From Nocardia sp. BMG51109 (lineage in GTDB: Bacteria > Actinomycetota > Actinomycetes > Mycobacteriales > Mycobacteriaceae): a stretch of 64,000 nucleotides of DNA. The notes below the pieces were generated by a model. The model was not told the origin of the DNA and did not search any database. It saw only the letters and a list, made by a program, of their open reading frames with translations. A program made the translations under genes and the position numbers. This document shows positions 25,534-32,885 of this stretch, piece by piece (the stretch's first letter is position 1; each line of letters begins with the position of its first letter). Location of the stretch: positions 1,302,001 to 1,366,000 of the forward strand of contig NZ_JAFQ01000004.1 of NCBI RefSeq assembly GCF_000526215.1, given 5' to 3'.

Positions 25534-25573
25534 TCCACTCCTCGCGGGCGTTGATCCACTCCGCGCCTCGGAG

Positions 25574-27283
25574 TTACCGACGGTGATCGGTGTCCTCCCC
25601 CGGCGGCACCTCGGTCAGGTCGGCGACGGCGGCCCCGACCGTCGGGTACACACCGATCGGTGCGCCGGTTTTCGCGATGTCCAGGGCGTCGCCGAACTGG
25701 CCGACGAACCGCGCGACGCGGAAGTCGATGCCGCGCCGGGCGAGACCGTCGCGCAGGTCGCCGAGCATGGCGGCCGCGGTGACGTCGATGGTCGGCGAGG
25801 TCTCGGCGTCGAGGACGACGAGTTCGGTGCGGTCGGTGCACAACTGCTCGATGCGATGACGGACGTGGTCGGCGTTGGCGAAGTACAGCCCGGACTCGAC
25901 GCGCACCACCAGCAGGTCCGGGCGCTGCCGCAGGTGCGGGTGGCGGTCCGCGTCCAGCCACAGCGTGCCCTGTTTCACGACCGGGGCGACGTGCGGCCGG
26001 GAACTGCGATAGACCAGCAGCAGGATCGAGACTCCGGTGCCGATCAGCAGGCCGGGCAGGGTGTCGAACAGCAGCACGCCCACCATGGCTGCCACCGCGG
26101 CGGTGAAGTCCGCGCGGGCCGCCTTGCCGTAGATTCCGGCCAGCCGCACGGTCCACACCCGGTACAGCCGCCGCAGCGCCGCGATATCGACCAGTTCGAT
26201 CACGGCGGCGATGACCACACCGGCGAGGGTGGCGTCGGGCAGATCTTCGAACAGTCCGGTCAGAAACAGCAGCGTGAGCACGGTCAACGCGGCCACCACG
26301 AGACCGCTCAGCTGGCTCTTCGCGCCGGCCGAACCGTTCACGGCGGTCTTGGACAGGCTGCCGTTCACCACCATCCCCGCCGCCAGCCCGGACCCCAGGT
26401 TGGCCGCGCCGACCCCGAGCAGTTCGCGGTTGGGGTCCACCTCGTAACCCGCCTTGGCCGCATAGGTTTTCGCCGCTCCCAGCCCCTCGGCGAATCCGAT
26501 CAGCAGCACCCCGACGGCGGGGCCGAGCAGGTCGAGATAGTCGTGGAAGTCGACGCCGCCGGGCAGCCCCAGCGACGGCAGGCCGGAGTCGATGTGGCCG
26601 ACGATGTCGACGCCCTTGTCGTCCAGGTCGAACACCGCGACCGCGCCGATGCCCAGCACGACCGCCAGCAGCGAGCCCGGCACCAGCGGCAGCCAGCGTT
26701 TGAAGCCCATCACCACGATCAGGCTCAGCAGGCCGACAAGCAGTGTGCGCCAGTGGGTTTCACCGAGATCGGTGAGCACTCCCCACGCCTGTTCGAAGAA
26801 GTTGCCGTCGTGCTTGTCGATGCCGAGCAGCTTCGGCACCTGGCCGACGATGATGGTGAGGGCCAGCCCGACGATGAATCCCTTCAGCACCGGCTCGGAG
26901 ATGAACGACGCCACGAACCCGAGCCGAACAGCCCCGGCCACCAGCCCCATCAGACCGGTCGCCACCGCCAGGGCGGTCGACAGCGCGATGTAGTGGCCGC
27001 CGTCGGCACCGGCGAGCGGCGTCACGATGGCGGCCGACAACGCCGCCGTCGCCGACATCGGCCCCACCACCAGATGCCGCGAGCTGCCCGCCAGGGCGTA
27101 GAGAACCAGCGCGGGAACGGCCGCATACAGCCCGACGACCGGCGGCACCCCGGCGATCGACGCATAGGCCAGCGCCTCCGGCACCAGCACCGCCCAGACG
27201 GTAAGTCCGGCAAGCACATCGGCGCGCAGCCATGGCCGCCGGTACCCGTGCAACGACTCGAACACCGGCCATTTGGTCGTCAT
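25574..27283 (-). CDS. SulP-family inorganic anion transporter
   Basis: 569 residues. It begins with GYRRPWLRADVLAGLTVWAVLVPEALAYASIAGVPP, the SulP signature, followed by about 11-12 membrane segments to residue 420. A cytoplasmic STAS domain occupies roughly 435-555 (LLVVRVESGLYFANADHVRHRI, LVVLDAETSPTIDVTAAAMLGDL). SulP proteins carry sulfate, bicarbonate or related anions by symport or exchange; the ion cannot be read from the sequence. It follows the GAP-family gene by 25 bp and is probably co-transcribed with it. Confidence 0.92.
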   Translation of the reverse strand: MTTKWPVFESLHGYRRPWLRADVLAGLTVWAVLVPEALAYASIAGVPPVVGLYAAVPALVLYALAGSSRHLVVGPMSATAALSAAIVTPLAGADGGHYIALSTALAVATGLMGLVAGAVRLGFVASFISEPVLKGFIVGLALTIIVGQVPKLLGIDKHDGNFFEQAWGVLTDLGETHWRTLLVGLLSLIVVMGFKRWLPLVPGSLLAVVLGIGAVAVFDLDDKGVDIVGHIDSGLPSLGLPGGVDFHDYLDLLGPAVGVLLIGFAEGLGAAKTYAAKAGYEVDPNRELLGVGAANLGSGLAAGMVVNGSLSKTAVNGSAGAKSQLSGLVVAALTVLTLLFLTGLFEDLPDATLAGVVIAAVIELVDIAALRRLYRVWTVRLAGIYGKAARADFTAAVAAMVGVLLFDTLPGLLIGTGVSILLLVYRSSRPHVAPVVKQGTLWLDADRHPHLRQRPDLLVVRVESGLYFANADHVRHRIEQLCTDRTELVVLDAETSPTIDVTAAAMLGDLRDGLARRGIDFRVARFVGQFGDALDIAKTGAPIGVYPTVGAAVADLTEVPPGEDTDHRR

Positions 27284-27308
27284 CGCACCACCGCCCCGCC
27301 GGCCCGCG

Positions 27309-27968
27309 TCACAGCCCGCCGATGCCCTTGCCGAGCACGACGGTTCCCATCACCAGCAGCACGATCGCGAGCACCGCATGGTTGTTGGCCTGCAACCAGT
27401 TCCGCGCGCGGCCGAGGGTGCCGCGCAGCCGGTCCGCCGCCAGCAGATAGCCGAGCACGACGGCCAGCACGGTCGCCGCGGCGAGCACGGTGAAGATCAC
27501 GACCGCGCCGGTCTTCCCGCCGGCCCCGAGCCCGCTGGTTCCGATCGCCACCCCGGCCGACACGCACAACAGCAGGTTCTTCGGGTTCACCACCGCCAGC
27601 ACCGCACCCAGACCCAGCGCCTTGACCGGGGTGAGTTCGTCGATGGCCTGCATCCAGCGCGGTGTCGTGTCGTCCGACCGGCCGCGCCACTGGGAGGCGG
27701 CCAGCACCACCAGCAGCACCCCCAGCACGATCTTGGTCCAGGCGACGGCGGGGGACGGTTCCTGATCCCCGGTTCCGGTGAACCCACCGGCCAGCAGGAC
27801 GACAATCGTTGTGCCCAGGGCGATCCCGGCCACCCATCCCACGGCGAATCCGGTACCGGACGAGGCGGCGCGGTCCGAGAGGATCACGAGGATGATGGCC
27901 ACGATGGGGATCGGCGAGATCGCCACACCCACCGCCAGCGGGAGCAGATCACCGATAACTGTGCCCAT
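27309..27968 (-). CDS. GAP-family (LysE-superfamily-like) membrane protein
   Basis: 219 residues with six predicted membrane segments. It opens with LLPLAVGVAISPIPIVAIILVIL, the GAP/Sap signature, and has the central block KALGLGAVLAVVNPKNLLLCVSAGVAIG near 115-142, a helix break typical for LysE-like exporters. Mycobacterial relatives are linked to export of glycolipids (sulfolipid-1-addressing protein). Here it precedes the SulP gene, and a STAS remnant overlaps its 5' end. Substrate unknown. Confidence 0.85.
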   Translation of the reverse strand: MGTVIGDLLPLAVGVAISPIPIVAIILVILSDRAASSGTGFAVGWVAGIALGTTIVVLLAGGFTGTGDQEPSPAVAWTKIVLGVLLVVLAASQWRGRSDDTTPRWMQAIDELTPVKALGLGAVLAVVNPKNLLLCVSAGVAIGTSGLGAGGKTGAVVIFTVLAAATVLAVVLGYLLAADRLRGTLGRARNWLQANNHAVLAIVLLVMGTVVLGKGIGGL

Positions 27969-28419
27969 GCCCCGACACGCTATGGCCGGTGCCGCCGGCG
28001 CTCGTCACACGATCAGGGTGAAATCGACGATCACGAAGCCTCACCCCGGTGGCCCAGCCGGACCCTGCTCGAGCGTAGGCGGCCGGCGTCGACTCACCGA
28101 TCGTCGCGGTCGCCGGGAAGAACTCCAGCCGCACTCCCCGGCCGGCCAGCAGCGTGTCGGTCCAGGTCCGATAGATGTCGCGGTCCGTCCCGCTGAGATA
28201 CAGCTGCCCGCCCGCGTCCTCGAGGCGGCGGGCGTAGTCGGCGACGACGGCGAAGAAGGTGGCGTTCAGGGTGGTGCGCCCGCGCAACCGCAGGATCACC
28301 ACCGGACCGTGCGCGCCGGCGGCCGTACCGTCCGGAACGCTGCCGATCGCACCGGGCAGTCCCGCGACGACATCGGACCTCCGCGGGGAGCACGGAGTGC
28401 TCTCCGCGGAGCGGGCGTT
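27949..28419 (-). pseudogene. Orphan STAS-domain remnant of a SulP transporter
   Basis: A GTG-started frame (28302 to 27949, 117 residues) encodes VVILRLRGRTTLNATFFAVVADYA, ILYLSGTDRDIYRTW-like and FFPATATIGEST, which match the C-terminal STAS region of SulP carriers. Upstream codons to 28419 keep matching the linker style (TAAGAHGP before VVILRL) but a stop at 28420-28422 ends the frame and no membrane part remains. The tail runs 20 bp into the GAP gene. The best reading is a decayed transporter end; a free-standing STAS protein starting at 28302 is the alternative. It fills most of the 506-bp gap between 27969 and 28474; nothing else is evident there. Confidence 0.6.
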
Positions 28420-28474
28420 CTATGGTCCGGCCGGAATCCGAGCGAGGGCGCTCGGGTGACATTCCCGGCCCGCG

Positions 28475-28897
28475 TCAGCTTTCCGGGCGCCAGGTCGCGA
28501 CGGCCCAGATGACCACGATGTCGAGGGCGATGACCAGCACCGACCACCACGGGTAGTACGGCAGCCAGAGGAAATTCGCGAGGATCGACAGCGCCGCGAT
28601 GCCGATGGCCGCGACGCGGCCCCACGTCGTGCCGGTCAGCAGGCCGAGCGCGCAGATCACCAGGACCACGCCGAGCACGATGTGGATCCATCCCCAGGTG
28701 GTGATGTCGAACTTGTAGACGTAGTCGACGCCGACCACGAACAGATCGTCCTTGACGACCGCCGAGATGCCCTGGAACAGCGACAGCAGACCGACGGTGA
28801 TCAGCAGGGCCGCGGCGCCGATCGAGGTGCCCGCGGCCAGGCCCTGGCGCACCGGGTGACTCTCCCGCACCGGGTGGTTTTCCGCCGAGGTTGTCAT
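28475..28897 (-). CDS. DUF7144-like four-helix membrane protein
   Basis: 140 residues. Four membrane segments at about 23-45, 65-88, 92-110 and 112-132 with W-G-W-I-H (near 68), G-x-x-W-x-R (near 90) and F-L-W-L-P-Y-Y-P-W-W (near 108-117), the pattern of the actinobacterial DUF7144 group. The cytoplasmic N-terminus contains a short duplication (HPVRES/HPVRQG) encoded by an 18-bp near-repeat. It is alone between the STAS remnant and a 230-bp gap. Function unknown; relatives appear beside stress genes. Confidence 0.78.
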   Translation of the reverse strand: MTTSAENHPVRESHPVRQGLAAGTSIGAAALLITVGLLSLFQGISAVVKDDLFVVGVDYVYKFDITTWGWIHIVLGVVLVICALGLLTGTTWGRVAAIGIAALSILANFLWLPYYPWWSVLVIALDIVVIWAVATWRPES

Positions 28898-29127
28898 TTC
28901 CGACTCCTTCCGAGCACAGACTGTGTGGAGACTGTCGCGCAGTCGCGCTGATCACGCCTCACCCGGCGAGGGTGAGCACGCGCCTCGGAGCGGCCGGCGG
29001 CCCGGCGGTCGAAGTCATCCCGAGTGGATGAGGTGCGCGCCGGACGGCGGCGGCAAGGTGAGGGCACAGGGCACATCGCCCGGGTCACCGTGCCGACAGG
29101 CATCGATCCGTGAGGAGGTGAGCATCG

Positions 29128-29343
29128 ATGCCGACAGCCGTTCGATACCAGTTCGTCGTCGAGGGCGAGCTGTCCGAACGTGCGCAGGCCGCGTTTCCCG
29201 AGCTGGCCCGCAGCGACCATTCCACGGCCGGCACCACCACCCTGTACGGGGTGGTGCCCGACAGCACGGCGGTGCGCGGGGTCCTGGCCCGCATCGACGC
29301 CCTGGGACTCACCCTGCTCGAAATGTCGCGGCTACCGGACTGA
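29128..29343 (+). CDS. Small conserved actinobacterial protein
   Basis: 71 residues with a strong GAGGAGGTGAG ribosome site. The sequence alternates YQFVVEGELSERAQAAFPEL, TTLYGVVPD and VRGVLARIDALGLTLLEMSRLP: a compact alpha/beta fold ending in a strand, reminiscent of small ACT-like or ferredoxin-like regulators. Homologous short proteins occur widely in actinomycetes without known function. It ends 37 bp before the convergent TetR gene. Confidence 0.75.
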   Translation: MPTAVRYQFVVEGELSERAQAAFPELARSDHSTAGTTTLYGVVPDSTAVRGVLARIDALGLTLLEMSRLPD

Positions 29344-29380
29344 TCCGACAGGGCGCGGGATCGAGGGCAGGTAGTGATGC

Positions 29381-30106
29381 TCATGTGGTCGCGTGGTCGG
29401 TGGGTGTCAGGCCGAGGATGCCGGTGAGGTCGCGCAGGCATTCTTCGTAGACCGGTTCGAGGTCGGAGTAGGCGAAGTCGAGCTGGTGCAGGACCTCCAT
29501 GCACAACAGGCCGTACAGCCGGATCCAGGAGGACAGGAAGACATGCGCGGCCTCCGGCGGCAACCGGTTGTCGATCGAGTCCGAGTAGGTTTTCAGCTGC
29601 TCGCGTAGCGACGAGGGCAGTTCGGCCGGGGCGGGTACCGGGAACGGGCGCGTCTGCCAGAGCTCGATGGTCAGGTCCAGCAGCACTCGTTCGAACCGCT
29701 GCCCGGCGCGGTGGCGTTCGGAATCCGGTTGCCGGTTCAGCGGTGTGATCGGGGCGGCGAAGATCCAGCCGAACTCGGCCGGGTGGGTGATCGCCCAGGT
29801 GCGCATGGCGCGGCAGACCGCCAGTATGCGTTCGCCGACCGGCGCGTGGGCGGACACATCGCGGACCTGTTCCATCGTGGTGGCCAGTTCGTCGAAGAAG
29901 TCCGCAGTCACCGCGCCGACCAGTGCGTCGAGGCCGGAATAGTAGTGATAGAGGGCCGGCCCGCTCATCCCTACCTGCCGGGCTACCGCGTTGATGGTCA
30001 CCGCGGTCGACCCCTGTTCGACCAGCAGTGTGCGTACTGCTTCGTGGATCTCTTTCAAGGTGGCCTTGCGTAGCCGCTCGCGCCTTCCGCCGGTCTGCGT
30101 CGACAT
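29381..30106 (-). CDS. TetR-family regulator
   Basis: 241 residues from an ATG preceded by GAAAGGTG; a GTG six bases upstream is less likely. The DNA-binding helix-turn-helix is at about 15-60 (LKEIHEAVRTLLVEQGSTAVTINAVARQ, then VGMSGPALYHYYSG). The C-terminal ligand domain has the WHG-type pattern (AWAITHPAEFGWIF-like near 103-115, SWIRLYGLLCMEVLHQL near 200). It is divergent from the monooxygenase gene, with a near-perfect palindrome between them, so it probably represses that operon and itself until a ligand binds. Confidence 0.92.
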   Translation of the reverse strand: MSTQTGGRRERLRKATLKEIHEAVRTLLVEQGSTAVTINAVARQVGMSGPALYHYYSGLDALVGAVTADFFDELATTMEQVRDVSAHAPVGERILAVCRAMRTWAITHPAEFGWIFAAPITPLNRQPDSERHRAGQRFERVLLDLTIELWQTRPFPVPAPAELPSSLREQLKTYSDSIDNRLPPEAAHVFLSSWIRLYGLLCMEVLHQLDFAYSDLEPVYEECLRDLTGILGLTPTDHATT

Positions 30107-30136
30107 CGTCACCTTTCTGCCGGTTCACCGCACTCG

Positions 30137-30202
30137 TTGACAGCCTAGAGCATCTATGGTGTCTTAATGGTTCTAAATAATTTAGAACCTCTAGGAGTTG
30201 GC
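30137..30202 (+). promoter_or_regulatory. TetR operator palindrome and promoter between divergent genes
   Basis: Bases 30169-30189 form a palindrome of two 10-bp arms, GGTTCTAAAT and ATTTAGAACC, around one central A. It is far more AT-rich than its surroundings and ends 13 bases before the ATG at 30203. A TTGACA hexamer lies at 30137-30142, with no perfect -10 at the usual spacing. Position and symmetry fit an operator for the divergent TetR protein. Confidence 0.75.
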
Positions 30203-30331
30203 ATGGAACGTCGATGGCGGGTACCTCTGGCGGTTGTGCTGGTCGTGACGGCGGTGTGGTGGCGGCAGTCCAGATCCGCTCGGATGCACGACATCGCAGG
30301 GTCGGCGGGCGAACACGCAGGCCGGTCATGA
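30203..30331 (+). CDS. 42-residue putative membrane peptide coupled to the monooxygenase gene
   Basis: The ATG at 30203 follows AGGAG with a good five-base gap. It encodes 42 residues: MERRWRVPLAVVLVVTAVWW gives one hydrophobic helix, then a basic, Ser-rich tail. Its stop overlaps the start of the monooxygenase (ATGA at 30328-30331). The best ribosome site of the operon belongs to this small gene; the monooxygenase has none of its own. It may be a real small membrane protein or mainly a leader that couples translation. Confidence 0.6.
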   Translation: MERRWRVPLAVVLVVTAVWWRQSRSARMHDIAGSAGEHAGRS

Positions 30332-31443
30332 AGGCGCTCGTGGTGGGCGGCGGTATCGGCGGGCTGGCGGCCGCGGTGGCGTTCCACCAGCGTGGCTGGC
30401 AGGTCGAGGTGCTCGAACGCGCGCCGGAGATCACCGAAATCGGTGCGGGGCTGTCGATCCAACCCAACGGGCTGCGCGCCCTGGACGCGCTCGGCCTCGG
30501 CGACCTCCTGCGCACCGGCGGGCCGGCCGCCCCGCTGCGGGGCATCCGAAACGTGAACGGCGCCTGGTTGATTCGCAACGACGTCGAAGAACTCGAACGG
30601 CGCTTCGGGCCGTGGGCGATCGTGCACCGGGCCGCACTGGTGGACATCCTGCGTGCAACCCTCCCCGCGCATGCCCTGCGACCCGGAACCGTTGTGCGAG
30701 AAGTGCTCCCCGACGGCACCGTCCACCACGACGGCGGCACCGCCACAGCGGATCTCGTGATCGGCGCCGACGGCGTACACAGCGTGACCCGGCGCTCGAT
30801 CTGGCCGCACGCCGCCGGCCCACGCTACGTGGGATACACCACCTGGCGCCTGCTCACCACGCCCCACACCGGCGAGGGAAGCGTCGAGGGCAGCGTCGAA
30901 ATATGGGGCAGGGGCGAACGATTCGGCTACATCCCGATGCCCGACGGCCGTGTCTACTGCTATCTGATGGGTAACGCCCCGGCCGGATCCCGTACGGGAC
31001 TGGATCGACTTCGCGAGCGGTACGCGCGCTGGCACGACCCGATCCCCGCCCTACTCGATGCCGCGCGCCCGGAGGCCGTCCTGCAGCACGACACCTACGA
31101 GCTACCGAATCTGCGCACCTACATCCGCGGGAGAGCCGCGATTCTCGGCGACGCCGCGCACGCCATGGCCCCCAACCTCGGGCAGGGCGCCTGCCAGGCA
31201 CTCGAGGACGCCGTCACGCTCGCCGCCGCCGTGGACACCCTCGGCATCGACGCGGGACTGCGAGAATACGACCGCCTCCGCAGGCCCCGCACCCAGATGA
31301 TCGCCCAGCTCTCGCGCCGGGTCGCCGCGCCCGCCCATTGGGGCTCACCCCTGGCAACGGCGCTACGCGACACAGCACTACCCCTCCTGCCCAACGCACT
31401 CTTCGGCCGTTCCATAACGCCCGCCTACACCTGGACGCTCTGA
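30328..31443 (+). CDS. FAD-dependent monooxygenase
   Basis: 371 residues, group A flavin hydroxylase. The start is the ATG overlapping the 42-residue gene; the protein opens directly with LVVGGGIGGLAAAVAF, the FAD GxGxxG motif. Then come a LVIGADGVHS DG motif near 150 and ILGDAAHAMAPNLGQGACQALEDA (GD motif) near 270-293. It uses NAD(P)H and oxygen to hydroxylate an aromatic or polycyclic substrate. Under control of the adjacent TetR regulator, it may serve detoxification of a small aromatic; the inducer is unknown. Confidence 0.92.
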   Translation: MKALVVGGGIGGLAAAVAFHQRGWQVEVLERAPEITEIGAGLSIQPNGLRALDALGLGDLLRTGGPAAPLRGIRNVNGAWLIRNDVEELERRFGPWAIVHRAALVDILRATLPAHALRPGTVVREVLPDGTVHHDGGTATADLVIGADGVHSVTRRSIWPHAAGPRYVGYTTWRLLTTPHTGEGSVEGSVEIWGRGERFGYIPMPDGRVYCYLMGNAPAGSRTGLDRLRERYARWHDPIPALLDAARPEAVLQHDTYELPNLRTYIRGRAAILGDAAHAMAPNLGQGACQALEDAVTLAAAVDTLGIDAGLREYDRLRRPRTQMIAQLSRRVAAPAHWGSPLATALRDTALPLLPNALFGRSITPAYTWTL

Positions 31444-31515
31444 ACTACCCGCTACTTCCAAACACGCTCTGTCACCGCAGGATTCGAAGAATCGGTATTC
31501 CGTGCGGCCGAAGTA

Positions 31516-32676
31516 CTAACCGCGCGGTGCGGTGTCTCCCGGTCGCTCCGCAGACTCCACACCCACGCCTTTCGATCGCTCCGCACCCATGCCTTCCGGT
31601 CGCTGTGCAGGCTTCGCTCCGGTGTCGGAGATGAGGGCGTCCGCCCAGCGCGTGGTCGGATCGATGTCCAGCAGTAGGGCTTTCATGAGCAGGGTCAGCG
31701 GGACGGCGAGTAACGCGCCGAGCGGGCCGAGCACCCATGACCAGAACACCAGCGACAGGAATGTGACGGTGACGCTGAGGCCCACCGAATCGCCCACGTA
31801 CTTCGGCTGGATCACCGACTGGATGAGGAAGTTGATCACGCAGTAGACCACGATCACCCAGATCATCAGGACCGGCCCGCTGTCCAGCAGTGCGAGCAGC
31901 GCCGGAGGCACGAGACCGATCAGGAAGCCGATGTTCGGGATGTAGTTGGTGATGAACGACAGCACCGCCCACAGCAGCGGCAGCGGCACGCCCATCCACC
32001 ACAGCGCGAGCCCGTCGAAGACCGCGACGATCAGCCCGAACACCGTCGAGACCACGAGATACTTCCGGGTGCCGATCGCGAAGGCGTTCAGCGCGTACGC
32101 GATTTCGGGGCGGGCCTGCTCGACGGCCGCCATCCTCCGGCTCATCGTCATGCCGTCGATCGCCATGAACAACAGCAGGGCCACCACGAAGAACAGGTTC
32201 GAGAACACGCCGATCAGGTTGCGCAGCACCGTTTCCAGCACGCCGACGAACTTGTTCACATCGAGTCCACTGAGCATCGCGTGTATTTGCTCGGTATTAA
32301 CCCCGGCGTCGGACAATGCGCCGCGGACTCCGGTCAGTAGATCATCGACCCGGTCGGTGTAATGGGGTAGTTCCGTCGCCAGCTGCGCGGCCGACACCAC
32401 CAGCACCCCGACCAACACGATCAGGATCGACCAGACGGCCAGCAGCGCCACGATCATTCCCAGCCACGGCGGCAGGCCCCGGTTCTGCACCCGGCGTTGC
32501 AGCGGTTGCACCGCCACGGTCAGCATGAGGGCGAGCAACATCGGCCCGAGGATGTCGGAGAACGCCTTGACACCGCCGATGGCCACCACCGCGGCGGCCA
32601 CGGCCAGCAGGACGATCAACCCCCGCGGAATAGCCCACGCACCGGTCCGGACGATCGGCGCAGGCGTCTCGGCCAT
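31516..32676 (-). CDS. AI-2E family transporter
   Basis: 386 residues with about eight membrane segments. Family blocks are an N-terminal pair of helices with LGPMLLALMLTVAVQPL, a long amphipathic region near 100-150, and the C-terminal LPLLWAVLSFITNYIPNIGFLIGLVPPALLAL near 225-260, then PKYVGDSVGLSVTVTFLSLVFW and LLAVPLTLLMKALLLDID. The family contains exporters of AI-2 and Na+/H+ antiporter-like proteins. The last 40 residues are an extension with repeated R-P/S-x-G-x-G-x-E units encoded by imperfect repeats. Monocistronic. Confidence 0.9.
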   Translation of the reverse strand: MAETPAPIVRTGAWAIPRGLIVLLAVAAAVVAIGGVKAFSDILGPMLLALMLTVAVQPLQRRVQNRGLPPWLGMIVALLAVWSILIVLVGVLVVSAAQLATELPHYTDRVDDLLTGVRGALSDAGVNTEQIHAMLSGLDVNKFVGVLETVLRNLIGVFSNLFFVVALLLFMAIDGMTMSRRMAAVEQARPEIAYALNAFAIGTRKYLVVSTVFGLIVAVFDGLALWWMGVPLPLLWAVLSFITNYIPNIGFLIGLVPPALLALLDSGPVLMIWVIVVYCVINFLIQSVIQPKYVGDSVGLSVTVTFLSLVFWSWVLGPLGALLAVPLTLLMKALLLDIDPTTRWADALISDTGAKPAQRPEGMGAERSKGVGVESAERPGDTAPRG

Positions 32677-32885
32677 GACGTCACCTTCCGTCGGACTGCG
32701 ATGACGACGACGGTACGAAGGGCGGGCGCCGGTTCACCTCACCCCCTCAGGATGAAGTCGATTCGCTCGAGACCGGGCCGAAGGTCCCTCGTAATCGGGG
32801 CCTCGTTGGTATAAATTACGAAAAACGGACAGATCAGGTGCTCGTTGGTAGCTGAACCGACAATGGGGATGTCTACGGAGGCGTC

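Noticed and set aside
25531..25571. Direct repeat TGATCCACTCC at 25531 and 25552
   Set aside because: Two short copies around the LapA stop codon only; too little to call a repeat element, though it resembles other TGATC-containing repeats.
25583..27493. 636-codon plus-strand frame opposite the SulP gene
   Set aside because: No recognisable domain, His/Gln/Arg-rich; the SulP protein explains the region.
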